In this document: piece after piece, positions 18,666-30,717 of the stretch
Layout of the letters: each line of letters opens with the position of its first letter
Numbering within the stretch: the stretch's first letter is position 1
DNA from: Ciona savignyi
Lineage: Eukaryota > Chordata > Ascidiacea > Phlebobranchia > Cionidae
Length of the DNA stretch: 64,000 nt
Assembly (NCBI GenBank): GCA_000149265.1
Contig: CH001993.1
Span: 1,371,338 to 1,435,337, forward strand
Direction of reading: 5' to 3'
The notes under the pieces: generated by a model
Told to the model about the DNA's origin: nothing
The model's database searches: none
The model's input: only the letters and a program-made list of their open reading frames with translations
Position numbers and translations under genes: made by a program

Positions 18666-19827
18666 TCTCGAACATTTAAAAACAACAATTACCAAAGAAA
18701 TTAAATGGTCAACAAAACCATATAAAAAGTAAAAAAATACTGAAAAGGGTAAAATTATATGCTAGTATCTTATTTTGTCAATATAACTATCAACCATGGA
18801 TAACTTATACATTGCAAACCTCTCTTGGACCACTCCTATTCAACTAAAATATAAATTTATAGCTGGCTGAGCTAATTTTAAAATTTGCAACAATTTTTTT
18901 CAAATGTAGAAATTAGATAAATGATTAAATTGATTAAAAAAGAATAAATGCACACTAAAAAAAGCTTATAGGCAATTAGACATGGTTTTCCTTCCCTGTT
19001 TTTAACGTTATAGTTAACTATTTCTCTTGAACTGTGCTAACTGTAAAGGGTATAAAGCAATACAATACACGAAGTACCTAACTATCTTCAATATTTGCTT
19101 TTTTCTCTTCCTGTCCGTTTTATTAACGTTTATAAAGGCCGTTTTGATTATTTACTTGCTTTTACTAATTAAAAGAAATACAAATCATATTATATCATGG
19201 TTAGATATTTTTATTCCTAAGGAAATCATTTTTGCCTCTTAAGGTAAAAAATATCTGTTTGCCTAAACTATCCGGGTATTGCGCCTTGAACAAACATTAG
19301 CTGTTGCCGGCGAGACAGCTTGGAGATAAAAAATGGGAATTGCGCGAGAACGAGGCGACAGTATACATTGTGCCATCACTTCCGTTATTGTCTCGTCCGT
19401 TATTGTTACTGACCTAAACATCCGTACTACGCATATTGAGAGATCGATAAAATGAATAAGAGGGTAGAAATGTTTATTCCAAAACGCTGTCACCTGTGTA
19501 TAAACATGTTAATTGTAAAAGTTGACAGACTATAATATTTCTTTTAAATACACATAAAGCTTTTTCTTAACTTTCAAAATTAAACTACCATAATTTTATA
19601 TAAAATATGTTATAATGGAGAAACGCATGCGTAGAATTGCCCTGCCCAACCCAGCACTTTATCCTTTACTGGCATAAACACTGACGTAATGTTTTGAACG
19701 TCACATCAAAATATGGTACCCGGCAAATAAGTACACATTGTGATCGAACAACTCGTTTTATATTTCCCTGGGGATTTAACTAGTTTCTACTTGGGGTATT
19801 TTTTACCTTTACAAAAATGTTGTTTAA
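18666..19827. promoter_or_regulatory. Divergent intergenic region between PKD and TSSK-like genes, with paired CRE-like sites
   Basis: On the TSSK side there is TGACGTAA at 19682-19689 and the inverted ACGTCA at 19698-19703, followed by a TTTTATATTT A/T box at about 19754 and the ATG at 19828. CRE plus TATA is the promoter type known for CREM-driven testis genes in other animals; its use here is inferred. Nothing coding is seen in the rest. A short tandem CGTCCGTTATTG motif lies near 19381-19405. Confidence 0.35.
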
Positions 19828-20778
19828 ATGGGCAGAATAAACAATTCAGTTATTTCCAGCGATCATGACATTTTGGGGGAAAGGGGTTACAAAGTTGACC
19901 GTATTCTTGGAGAGGGGAGTTATTCGAGAGTTAAATCCGCACTTTGGAAGAAGCCAGGAAGCCAAGATACAGTTCAAGTTGCTGTGAAAATAATAAACCG
20001 GATGACGGCGCCCCAAGACTTTCTAGATAAATTTTGGCCAAGGGAACGCGATGTTATGCAAATTATGGACCATGAAAATGTTATTCGCATGTATGATATT
20101 TTCTCACATGGAAACAAAATATACATCACATTAGAAAGGGCGGCCAGAGGCGATTTACTGGACTACGTGCAGCTAAAGGGGTCGTTAAGCAACCAAGAAG
20201 CCCACAAGTACTTTACAGAGATGTGCAACGGTGTCAAGTACCTGCATTCGAAAAATATCATACATAGAGACCTAAAGTGTGAAAACGTTCTTTTAACGGC
20301 AAATAATTCGATCAAAATTGCAGATTTTGGATTTGCTAGAATTATGGCTGACAGCGACATAAGTAGAACATTCTGTGGAAGTGCGGCATATGCTGCGCCC
20401 GAAGTCTTACGAGGTATTCCTTACGAAGGAGCCACATCAGACATTTGGAGCCTCGGCGTGATCTTGTTCATTATGGCTTGTGCGTCTATGCCTTTCCGAG
20501 ACACGAGCCTTTCCAAGATTCTTAACGACCAAAAAAGCGACCTTAATTTCCCCGATAAGCAGAAATTGAGCAAACGATATTGTCATCTGGTATCAAGTAT
20601 ATTGAAATACGACATCAAAGCGAGGTACCGCTTGACGGACATCATGCATCATGACTGGATGACTCTTACGCCGTGTGATATGATAGTGGATCTGTCGTAC
20701 AGTTCAACAGACTCTGGCATTGAAAGTGACCGCTCGGCCTCCACAATTGCTTCCTCCATAGGCGGTAGTAGCGAATAA
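19828..20778 (+). CDS. Testis-specific serine/threonine kinase family member
   Basis: A single-exon ORF of 316 residues. The kinase domain spans about 21-280: glycine loop GEGSYSRV (28-35), Lys54 in VAVKII, HRDLKCEN (146-153, catalytic Asp148), DFG (166-168), and the TSSK-typical activation segment SRTFCGSAAYAAPEVLRGIPYE. Vertebrate TSSK1/2 are also small, mostly intronless kinases acting in spermatids, so a role in sperm formation is inferred. The last 25 residues are Ser-rich and contain TDSGIES (294-300), which fits the DSG-hydrophobic-x-S pattern recognised by beta-TrCP when phosphorylated. AATAAA overlaps the stop codon. The gene is convergent with TRMT10, with stops 301 bp apart. It may be an old retrocopy, given its single exon among intron-rich neighbours. 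The exact orthologue (TSSK1, 2 or other) cannot be set from sequence reading alone. Confidence 0.9.
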   Translation: MGRINNSVISSDHDILGERGYKVDRILGEGSYSRVKSALWKKPGSQDTVQVAVKIINRMTAPQDFLDKFWPRERDVMQIMDHENVIRMYDIFSHGNKIYITLERAARGDLLDYVQLKGSLSNQEAHKYFTEMCNGVKYLHSKNIIHRDLKCENVLLTANNSIKIADFGFARIMADSDISRTFCGSAAYAAPEVLRGIPYEGATSDIWSLGVILFIMACASMPFRDTSLSKILNDQKSDLNFPDKQKLSKRYCHLVSSILKYDIKARYRLTDIMHHDWMTLTPCDMIVDLSYSSTDSGIESDRSASTIASSIGGSSE

Positions 20779-21079
20779 TAAATCCTTTCGACACATACCT
20801 GGAATACGTTTATGAAACAAGAGGGCTGATTTTGAAAATGAAACTTTGCCATTCCACAAATCTGTGCGGGCATGCCAATAATAAGTAGGGCCTACGCTTA
20901 TAATTACCTTTCGTCAGTAACAATAAACATTATTTGCAACGTTCGCCATTAAACAACGGTCTACAATTGTGCAGGTTATACACATACATCTTGTATTTTC
21001 GAATAAAATGCATAAAAATATCGTATGTTCTACATCACGGTTTCGATGGACAATAAACAATTTACTGCCACAAACGCAT

Positions 21080-24000
21080 TTATTCCTCGGATTTAATTTC
21101 AATGTGATGTTGGTTTGTCTCGCACAGGAGTCCAGGTGCTTTGGTAAGTTTGTCACCATCTTGATTAGGAAGTTTTTTGGGGGGAAGTACCTTTAAAATC
21201 GCTGCTTTCCAATCCTGTAGCTCCAGGAATGCGAGAATGATTTCAAACACTGAAATAAACGCTTTCGTTTTTATAAAGCAAATGGCAAAGTCAGGGTTAG
21301 AATCCTATGTTTATAAACATGGCTAGAACAACAAAGGGTGTTATAATACAGGTAATCCAACTTCCAATTGAACCCACCACTAAGCCGATCAGGTGGACAA
21401 AGCATCCATATTTAGGGTTATTCTGATTACGACTCATCTCATTCCTATTTTTTCACATGTAAAGGATATTATAGAGGGATAACAGCCATTAATTTCATCA
21501 ATAAACAATAAACATATAAATGCACGGTTATGTCTACAGGCAAGGTACCAAACGGATGTTGGCTCGACCCATATGAATGAAATGGTACGGTAGTGTAATG
21601 ATCAACCTTTTTTTTAATATGCCTGTATTGTGATTTGTTTTATTTGCTATTATTTGTAGCAGGGCCCAAAAATAAAACACTAAAAAAGTTTATTAAAATT
21701 CACAACACAGTGCAAAGGATGGAATAGGATATTCATGTTTATCCCAGTGAGTGGAAAAAACCAAGGGGGTTAACACACATGTAATCGTCAGATCACCTCG
21801 CGCCCACCGTCCAGTTACCAAAGCTATTGCAGTGTGTTGTGTATGATTCACATGTTCCTTCAATTTAGTAGAATGTCCGTAAAGTCAGGCAATGTCCGTA
21901 AAATGCTGTGTCAGGACACAACCGACAAGCAAGGGACTTTCGAATCTGCAACGCTTCGGCTAAAAGGCGACACACTAAACCACTAGACTAATCTGTCGGA
22001 TGAAAAGCTTCGGCAACCAGATAGTGGAAATTTCCTGTGTTAACGACTGACACTCAACACTTAAATCCATGCATTTTGATTAAAGACGATTAACAGAATT
22101 ATCCTATTCTAGAATTCTGATGGCATGTATGCGAATTTTACAAATTTCTCCACCCATAAGGATAAAAAAGATAATAAAATTCTTTATTCTAAATTGTTAA
22201 TGATCACAGCTTACCATGGTTTACTGTTAACACTTTTCTGGTTTTTATATTGATGTTTTCTCCGAGTGGCAAACGTGCTGTTGCAATACCTTTTTCCACA
22301 CATAGCTTCTGACACAAACCCTGCAATGCGTAGCAGAGATTTCAAAATGTACAAGACAATTCGCTGTATTTATTTAAGTGGGTAAAGGACCAAGGTTCAA
22401 TCTTAAATCTGACCACCATACTCCACGGTAGTATCAATAAAATAGGCAAAATGTTGTATCGTCTGGCATCACTCATAGGTAGTAGAATCGAAACCAGCCA
22501 CTATTTCTTGGATGTGACCTTTAATGCACATTCTTGAATCCAATGGTTCAATGGGTAAACATAATTTAAAGTTAGTTACCAAACACAAACAACACATTGT
22601 AATTGCACCGATAAACTCATAGGGAATCTGACACATAGTTGTGTTATACCACCAACTGCGTTCATTCAGTTTCAAAAGATATAGCTGAAAGATCTACCTT
22701 TTCATGATTATGATCCACCAAGCCACCAATAATGTACACTTTTCCTCGATCAATGTTACTTAAAATGTTATCGGATTCTGCGGTTAAATAAACCAAATTG
22801 TCCTTCTCAAATTGCTTCAAGACATCTGCATCAAAGTGAAGATCCCAATTCTCATGTGATGGATCCATTGCTCCCTTTAACCTCCCATTTAAACCACACA
22901 TGTGGTACTGCAAATATGAAAGAATTCAAAGAAAGCAATCCACAAAATACACTGGTTTGATATCTAGGATGATATGTAAAAACTCTTGGGTGGGATAGTG
23001 CAGGAGCAATGAAACATATTTCGTCAAAAAAGGTTGTGTGCAGTTGGTTTAATGCAGCATTTCAATTGCATTTTGCTGTCTGTTAAATGCTTAGCCAAAT
23101 CAATCCATTTTATTTGATCAACTTGTTTTTATTAAAATCATTGAATTAAAAGCAATGTTTGCTAGTCACTATGTTCAACACTAAAACTAGCAAGGGCGTG
23201 AACTAATAAGTGAAAAATCCACAATGAATTAATTTATACACTCCAAAGCTATGATTGGACAACTGTTGGAGATAATCTATGGATTTGAAAAATTTATCAC
23301 TGTTATTGTCATAAGCCTTGTGCACATAGGCCTGTTATCAAAGCTATTAATGTTGTTCTGAAATAAAAACTTTTTGTACAACCCACCATACTCCACTAGG
23401 TTGAAGCAATGCAAGTAATTGGTTTTCAACACACAACTTTTAAGTTGCTGGACTGGTACTCTACCATTTGAACATAAAAACAGAAAATCAATCTCACAAT
23501 TTTTTAGGTTGCAATCCAACATGTTGCAACTGACTCAACTGCTAAGATAAAGTAGATTTGAACATAATACAAACAAGTATGTTCTGTAGGTCAACAACCA
23601 AAATGCTCTTGAAATTTGAATTTACTTGTAGTTAAAATAACTGACCTGAACGGGGCAAACTGATCTTCTGTTTTCTTTGTAACACCATCCTATTTGCTTT
23701 GCAAGTTTCTTTATATCTCGATTGTCCATCAAATCATTAAAACTTGCATCAATTGCCACGTGATAATTCGCCTCAAAGTTTTCGTTCGTTGATACCTTTT
23801 CCAATTTTCTTTTTTTCGTACCATTAAGCTTGTTTCTCTCTTTGTATTCTATCTTTCTCTTTTTTCGCAGTTCTCTGCAATTATTATCTTTAATACATTG
23901 TGCTTAAGAAGGATCACAGATGAACTATTTAAAACTGTTTTTTTTTAAGTTAAAAAAACACTGTTTGTTTAACTTAATTACAATGGAAAATAATGACAAT

Positions 24001-25551
24001 TGCGTTAAAAAAGCACTGGTTTATGAATGAGATAGTATAAATGTTTTATAAGCACAAAATAATAGAAAACACAATAAACATTATTACACAGGCAATTATC
24101 TTATTATCTTACAAATGCATAAAGGATCATTCTCACTATCTCGTATCTTCTACTAGGAAATGAAAGATATTTCAGTGATTAAGACATTGCCTTGATTTCA
24201 GTGGAATCTATTATCTACTGGGTCAAGGCAATGTCTGCTAAGTGCCTATCCCAAGGTCTCAATCGAAGAGCGACCAGTTTTAAACCTGGAACTCTTCGGC
24301 TGAACGGCAACGCACTAACCCACCAAGCTATTTGGCTGAATTATGTTTTTCAACAGGGCACTTATGAGCATTTCAACACATTAATGGAGCTGTAAAAACT
24401 GTAGCAATATCTATATAACATTTAACAAAATCTATATATGTGAATCAATAGATTCAGTGACCCGACTTTATATATAAGGTAATGTAATGATTTCCCAGTT
24501 AGAAAATCACTAAGTGCAATTAGCTTTAAAACCAGCAATACCACTACCACTATTTATGAAACATCCTGCAATAAATTGTCAAAATACTGGTTGGGTTTGT
24601 GGTTAGACCACTCATCCTAACGCGATCAATATGTCATGGATTGTAAGAGTCCCTGGGATTATGTAAACTTAAACTATCCCATCCACATGCAGAACTCAAT
24701 GCAAAAATAAGAATTTGTTTTTGTCATACTTTCTTTCATCAGCAGTTTCCAACCAATTTATTTGCTTTTTTATCTTCTTCTTTTGATTCTTTGATATAGT
24801 TTCATCTTTAAGAAGAAGTTGTAGCTCTTCCAAACTTTTATCTAGAATTGAATTGGGAATTAGTTCATATAACACTAACTATATAGCATTTTAAAAAGCA
24901 CTTTATATTGACAGTCCAGTAAAAATTCAAGTACAAACTTTATTCAATTTGATAAATGTCATTTCTTGGTGTTGTCGGGTGGGGATATCCATATTTTAAG
25001 GATTTATACATGGTTAACTTTTAAGGGAGACAAGTCTTTGTAGAATTCAGACACAGATATTTGAGCTGGTTTCTAAGGCCATGGTAGCTAATATCATGTG
25101 TTGTATTGAATCATTACAAAGAATTGTAGTACAACCCACCACAGTCAATTTACCTGGTTTGGAACACTCAGATGTTTAACCACTCGAATGGAATGTATGT
25201 TTGGTATTTAAACAGTAAGTTTATCAATCTCTCATGTAAAATATATGTATAAAAAACACAAAATTTCATTTTTTGCATATCTGAACTAATTAACTCATAA
25301 ATGGTTCTTTTAATTAAGCAGATTTAAGAGCGTTTTTTTTTTTAATGCAAAAGCAAATGTTCCACGGCTATTGTGACTATTGCTTGTGTTCTGTAGTTTA
25401 GCACTTTAAGATAAATAAAAACATCCTACATAATTGTTTATTTAAAGTTTAGCATAATACTTCAAATACCTTGGTATTTATGCTTTAAAAAATAGCTGTC
25501 ATCTTTTCCACCATCACTGTTCTCTGTTTCAACTAAATTTGTTGCAGTCAT
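21080..25551 (-). CDS. TRMT10: tRNA (guanine-9-N1)-methyltransferase, TRMT10 family
   Basis: Six exons: 25551-25470, 24841-24730, 23874-23646, 22907-22698, 22320-22215, 21249-21080. They total 909 nt, 302 residues plus stop, all in phase with GT-AG introns. The product is a SPOUT-fold enzyme that uses S-adenosylmethionine to methylate N1 of purine 9 in tRNAs. Features: a strongly basic N-terminal region (SKNQKKKIKKQINWLE, ELRKKRKIEYKERNK); IDASFNDLMDNRDIKKLAKQ; CYKENRRSVCPVQ; the AdoMet-site motif YIIGGLVDHN (Asp206 equals the proposed catalytic Asp of yeast Trm10); TARLPLGENINIKTRKVLTVNHVFEIIL; and QDWKAAILKVLPPKK. The length is closest to cytosolic TRMT10A/B rather than the mitochondrial paralogue. 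A retrotransposon lies directly upstream of the ATG, and SINE copies sit in its introns. Confidence 0.93.
21722..22000 (-). repeat. SINE copy, reverse orientation
   Basis: Read on the minus strand: head TTAGTCTAGTGGTTTAGTG (A box), B box region GCAGATTCGAAAGTC, body with CCTGAC and TACACACAACACACTGCAAT, and a tail ending GATAAACATGAATATCCTAT. It lies in TRMT10 intron 5, in the same sense as the gene. Confidence 0.8.
24198..24342 (-). repeat. Partial SINE copy (head half), reverse orientation
   Basis: The minus strand gives the head GGTGGGTTAGTGCGTTGCC, the B box region CCAGGTTTAAAACTGGTCGC, and GGCACTTAGCAGACATTGCC. The 3' body and tail are missing or too diverged to see. It is in TRMT10 intron 2. 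Confidence 0.7.
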
Positions 25552-25589
25552 TTGATACTTCCTTGTTACCTACTGATTAAAGTTAATTA

Positions 25590-26593
25590 TAACAACAAAC
25601 CATGGGGCACTGCTAGTAGCACTTGTAAACAAAAACTAAATAGAATGCACAATAAAATTGTAAAACAAATACACTATGCTTACAGTTTGTCACCACTGAG
25701 CCACCTAACTATAAACGAAAATTACTATAATAATTCTAGTCTGTTAAAGCTAGACGATATATATAAGCTTGAGATTGCTAAGTTCATGCATAGGTATATG
25801 AACAAAACTGTGCCATCTGTTTTTCTGGATTGTGAATCCAGCTATTTTGCACCACTTGCTTCTCGTCATGACCACAACACAAGGCATGCAAAAAATTTGA
25901 ATTACTTTTTGCCCAGAGCTAAAACCAAACTAGGTCAAAATTCATTGAAAATGCAAGGTGTGAAAATTTGGGGGGAAATACCTAGCAACTATAAAACGGG
26001 TTATTTAATTTACTAAAACTTAGATACAAACATCTTCTAATCGATTCCTATAAAATAATAACATAAACAGTTTCTTAAAAAATGTTTTATGTATATATGT
26101 CAATTGTCAATACTGTATATAAATATACATCTGTACATAAATGATGAATTTTGTGTTTTAATATATATTGTATATAGCGAAATTGTAAATATTGTTTTAT
26201 ATTAATTACCATTGTAATTCCATTAACTACTGTACTTTTCTGAAGCCATTTGCTCGTTGTTATCTTTTTATATATTTATTTATTTTTTCTATTTTTTCTC
26301 TATATTCATATATATTTATTTATTCTACATCAAACCTTGCACCTCAATTATATTATAGCATATTAAATAACCTCAAACAATATTACACACAGCATACACA
26401 CATATAAACTTAATGCAGTTTGACTGGTTGATCCTCGGATCTTTCACTGCACTAAGTGCAATTGTATGGTATAGATATTTCATTACTGCATTTGGTTGGA
26501 TTTAATTATTTGTTGGTTTCCTTTGTTTGTTTATTAATTATCGCCGAATGTATGTTATTATTTGAAAAATAAATTGAATTGAATTGAAAAAAA
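25590..26593 (+). mobile_element. 5'-truncated non-LTR retrotransposon (end of reverse-transcriptase ORF, 3'UTR, tail)
   Basis: The frame ending at 26016 encodes the C-terminal segment that follows the reverse-transcriptase domain in CR1/Jockey-like elements: LNRMHNKIVKQIHYAYSLSP, DIYKLEIAKFMHRYMN, HDHNTRHAKNLNYFLPRAKT, GVKIWGEIPSNYK. A 3'UTR of about 540 bp then ends with the microsatellite-like tail AATAAATTGAATTGAATTG plus A-run, typical of these elements. The catalytic core is absent, so it cannot be autonomous. Its 5' break is only about 40 bp upstream of the TRMT10 start codon, on the opposite strand, so it now occupies that gene's upstream region. I could not define a target duplication. 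Confidence 0.8.
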
Positions 26594-26952
26594 CCTCCTA
26601 ATTAAATTAATAGAAAAAAAATATACACAAAAAGTATAAGGTTATATGATTAAAGATAGGTATTTAAAAATATTTATATATGGCTACGCACTGTGAATAA
26701 CAATGAATAGACATTGCTGGTGAAGGGTGATCATACATATTTGTACACTTCCATTTTAGGGCAGGCTAATTACCAATTAGAACAACCCAAACCCAAAAGT
26801 ACTGCCAAGACAATAGAAGTAGCAAATTTTTAATATTTAGTAAAATGTTAAACATGTTTTGTGTGAACAGTCCAAATCCCTGTGAAAAAAACACAAAATT
26901 GCACTAACAAACAATATTAATTTTAAATGAAAGCAAGAGTATAAATTTTAGA

Positions 26953-27792
26953 TTAAACATATCGTTTCACTTTAAATGGATTATTAAAACTACTTAAAAA
27001 TTGTTCCTCAATATCACTTGCTTTACACAGTGGCTTAGCTAATGCCATAATATCTTCAAAAGTTAAAAGTTTAAATGAAGATGTTGATCCTTCTACAGTC
27101 TGTTTGTTTATGGCAACACAAACACAATGATTTTCATCCAGCATAGTTTCTATGAAACGCCAGTCTGTTTCAGTACTGCCACTAACCGCTAATTGTGTGT
27201 CGTTGGTTTCTACGTTCGTAAGTGGCGATAAAACTTTGAAATTTAAGGATTGTAAATCATAGGTAATACCGTCACCCAGAGCTTTAACATAGCTTTCTTT
27301 TAAACACCAGTGTCTGTAAAATAATTTCATTTGTTCACTTGGATTTGATGGTAGTTTGATACACTTCCACTCATCTGAAGTGAATTGGCGATCCATGAGG
27401 TTAAAAAAGGTGTCTACATTTCCATGCTGTTCCCTGATGTCCATGATATCAACCCCAATGTTGTGTTCACAATTTGCAGCAACCACAGCAAAATCGCCCT
27501 GATGGCTGGCATTGAAAAATACTTTTCTTTTATGAACAGAGTGATTAAGCAAAGGCTTTCCACGTTCGGTTCTGGTTAATTTTAATGTAGACCAATCTTC
27601 TCCGAGGCATTTGCAAAGCACATAACGAATTAAAAGACGAGTACATAAAGATAGTTTTGCATCATCCTTATAACAGAATTCGGAAATTCGAACACGCTCG
27701 TTTTGTTGAATACATTGCCCTGCCAAAGACCAATCAGACAGCGATGGCATCCATTTTGCAGATTCGAAGGCATATTTACATGTACCACGCAT
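26953..27792 (-). CDS. AASDHPPT: 4'-phosphopantetheinyl transferase (AASDHPPT type)
   Basis: A single exon of 279 residues; human AASDHPPT is 309. The product transfers phosphopantetheine from coenzyme A to a serine of acyl carrier domains (cytosolic fatty acid synthase, ACP, aminoadipate-semialdehyde dehydrogenase) and is the general animal Sfp-type enzyme. Motifs: RTERGKPLL (74-82), FNASHQGDFAVVAA (93-106), the Mg-binding GVDIMD (113-118, Asp115), and WCLKESYVKALGDGI (162-176) with Lys165 and Glu166. These are the P1-P3 motifs of the family in the correct order. The ATG at 27792 fits the family N-terminus (KYAFESAKWMPSLSDW). It is in the same orientation as TRMT10 and about 1.4 kb upstream of it; most of that gap is the retrotransposon. 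Intronless in an intron-rich neighbourhood. Confidence 0.95.
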   Translation of the reverse strand: MRGTCKYAFESAKWMPSLSDWSLAGQCIQQNERVRISEFCYKDDAKLSLCTRLLIRYVLCKCLGEDWSTLKLTRTERGKPLLNHSVHKRKVFFNASHQGDFAVVAANCEHNIGVDIMDIREQHGNVDTFFNLMDRQFTSDEWKCIKLPSNPSEQMKLFYRHWCLKESYVKALGDGITYDLQSLNFKVLSPLTNVETNDTQLAVSGSTETDWRFIETMLDENHCVCVAINKQTVEGSTSSFKLLTFEDIMALAKPLCKASDIEEQFLSSFNNPFKVKRYV

Positions 27793-28055
27793 ACTTGTAC
27801 ATCAAAATGACGTTAAAAATCTTACGTCCAGAGAGTAAAGCAATTTTTAGCTCAAAAATAAGTGGACGGCTATATTGGTAAAAATACTGGCAGCGTTATT
27901 AATCGAGGGGAATTTCCCTTTTCAGATTTAATATTGCAGAGATATGATTACGATTTCTATGTTCCTGCTGGTGAACGGAAAAACTCAAGAATACGCAGGG
28001 AAGCGTTATCAAACCATTAACCTTCAGAATAGCTTACGTTCATTTTCGGATTACT

Positions 28056-28355
28056 GAACCTATTGCAGTGCGTTGTGTATGATTAAAAAGATTCTTTAGT
28101 TTTTGTAGAAACCATTAATCAACTGGGTATCGCGGATCTCCAATAAGGGGCCCATCCAACATAACCGTCTAAACCACGCTACAAACTGATTTTATATTAT
28201 AATATATAATACTCGTGTTTATCCCCAGAGATGGGAAAACCAAGAAGGTTAACCCACGGGCTATTGTCAGATTACCTTCCGCACAACGTCGGGTTACGGG
28301 AGCTGTTGAAGTATGTTTTGTATGATTTAGACGTTCCTTCAATTTGGGAGAACCC
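28056..28355 (-). repeat. Broken SINE, reverse orientation
   Basis: Two pieces of the family body. The segment around 28062 (CTATTGCAGTGCGTTGTGTA) and the segment 28211-28350 (TGTTTATCCCC, GGGAAAACCAAGAAGGTTAA, GTATGTTTTGTATGATTTAG) overlap in content. This is either two fragments or one rearranged copy. Confidence 0.65.
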
Positions 28356-29866
28356 ATCATTCCAACTCTCCAAACAAAGTCTTTATTATAAGTTTACTAA
28401 AGGATGGGAAAAGTTAATGGGAAAATGGCAGAAATAAAACGACGAAATTGCAGTGTTATAGAACATTGATGTTATGGTGAATAAAAAAAATATTAGTGGT
28501 GTATTATCGATTAACCATTAGGCGATGGAGTTTGATTTACGACCCAAATCTTATAACTACCTTATCACGCTCTAATTCAAGCCGATAAATCCAATATAAT
28601 AGGTAGTTTTGCTGTTAATGTTTAAATTATCAGGTTTAAACGCATGGCTGGCTTACTGAGACGTCCATGAACCTGATTGACTTAAGGTTTGATCATTAAT
28701 ATTGTAGCTGTAACGTTTCATCGTGATATGTCTCGACCACACACTATTCCTACAAAACACGAAAACAAGGTATTGATCAATTGCACTTAAAATAAAAAAA
28801 TAATATTTTTCACCTTATAAACACAAATGTTCTGTCCTAATATTAAAGTCTATCGTTAGGTTTAAATGAAATGGTTTGCCATGGTGCTAGTTGGGTCAGT
28901 AAAATTAGTAATAGAACGCAAGCCTCTATTTCACGAAGCTATGCTAAACTATTCCAAAACTGTACAGGTAGACAAGAAACACTATCTCAAAAATTGGTGC
29001 ATGCTTTTATTAAACATTTTTTCACATACCATGACTAAGTGGGACCACACGATTCGCCCCATCATTTTTTAATAGGTAAAATGTCGTTTAGAAGTTCAAT
29101 AGACAAAAGCAAATATACTTGTTTTACATATGGGTTTAAAACCAGGTTCCGCACGGATATCAGGGTATATGGATCTATTAAAATTATTTTTTAGTATTAT
29201 AGGAGAGCACGATCACGGTATAATCGGATAAAGGTCATTTTCTCACACATACACAGTATAGACTAGCTAGATATTGGTAGTCGTATAGATATTAGTAGTC
29301 GTAAGGTGGCGTTATCGAGTCAACGTTTGAATAAAACACGTGTTGGTGTGGTCATGACGAGTGTTCCACCAACCGTAACATATATGGAATCGATTCGGTT
29401 GAATCAGACTAAGCACATTACCTTAAAATATCGAATGTAGATAAACCAGTCATATATTTTACTGTTTTGAAATATTCAAAATAATGGCTACCTGTATACT
29501 CCTTTAGCAAAGTTACTGTTTTTATATAAATATTTACGAAAACGACATTTGTAGTCCGCTTTGTAGCGTTACTGTATAGTTCAATTTATTCTTTTTAGAA
29601 GCTCTGTTCTATGATAGAGATTGTACAGATTAGATTGGGCTAGGTTATTTGTATTGTTTCACTACAAAGAACTTAATTTTTCAGTGACTCGATACTACAT
29701 TCGAGAGATGTTATATATTTTGTGTAACCTAGGAACGTTTGATTTAATAAATTGAGTACCTACAATACCCTTTTGGATTTAGGGTTTAGACCAGTTAGAC
29801 ATCTAAGCCACAGACCACTTAGCGACAGTAAGACGATTGTCATAAGCACTGACGCTGTCCCATACG

Positions 29867-29965
29867 CCTTAAAGTTTTTAATAATCGTAGCTATTAAAGG
29901 TATTTCATTCAAGTACCTTAAAGTTTTTAATAATCGTAGCTATTAAAGGTATTTTATTCAAGTAC
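29867..29965. repeat. 49-bp tandem duplication
   Basis: CCTTAAAGTTTTTAATAATC starts at 29867 and again at 29916. The two 49-bp units differ at about one base (TATTTCATT versus TATTTTATT). Confidence 0.9.
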
Positions 29966-30299
29966 CTGGCATACATTGTAAATTAGGAATTTACGTGTTT
30001 GGTATAATACACCTGAAAACATTACATTGTTTGCTTTAGAATTTTTTACATTATGCAAAAAAAACATACAAATCACCTTATGCAAAATAATAGTAGTAAC
30101 CGTACGTCAGTGACTTTTTATTCGGCCAATTAGAAAAGTCAAAAGAAACACGCCTATTCAGGTAATGTCTTTAAATTCAAACGTTGTGTGAGTAGTGAGT
30201 CTACGCGCTGCTTGTTTACTGAAGCGAAACAATTGCTGCGATACGAATTAGTGACGTTACCTAAGCCAACGCATGCTCGATAGTGACGCAACAGAAAAT

Positions 30300-30717
30300 C
30301 ATTTTATAAATAGGCCAACTTTAGACCACTCGCCATTCACAGGACTTCAGCGTGTGTATTTTTCGTTGCTCTATGCCCAGCTGTAACAGTTGTAAGGTAA
30401 TGAAACGTACAGAAGTTGTTTAACAGTTGGTCGCATTTAGCACCTTTCATGTTAATAAAATAGCAATATGTCAATTTATATTGAAACTTATGACTTTATA
30501 CAGTTCAGAAAAAGATGGAAGAAAACGCTCTTTCTAGTTTTGTTTTTTTTACAGTTTACTGACCTGTATATAATTCCAACTTTGTTATTTTTGTTGTTGT
30601 TTACCGCTTAGTATCAAATAGGACTAGTTTGGATAGAATATCGCGTCGTATGTTAATGTAACTTTTTATTTCTAGCGTTGAAATTATAGCATAAAGTTCA
30701 GCAAGTCAAATTAAAAT
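30300..30717 (+). promoter_or_regulatory. Likely BCAT promoter, 5'UTR exon and 5'UTR intron
   Basis: A TATAAA at 30305-30310 is followed by a possible 5'UTR exon of roughly 60-70 bp that ends at AAG before GTAATG (about 30395). A pyrimidine-rich acceptor TTTTTATTTCTAG ends at 30674, 43 bp before the ATG. GTGACG-type sites lie upstream (about 30250-30285). The acceptor could equally take a trans-spliced leader. Confidence 0.4.

Larger units (their letters stand above)
27793..30299. other. Intergenic region with SINE fragments and one tandem duplication
   Basis: Apart from the SINE fragments at 28056-28355 and the 49-bp tandem duplication at 29867-29965, I see only AT-rich sequence. No ORF there has coding character. 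Confidence 0.5.
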
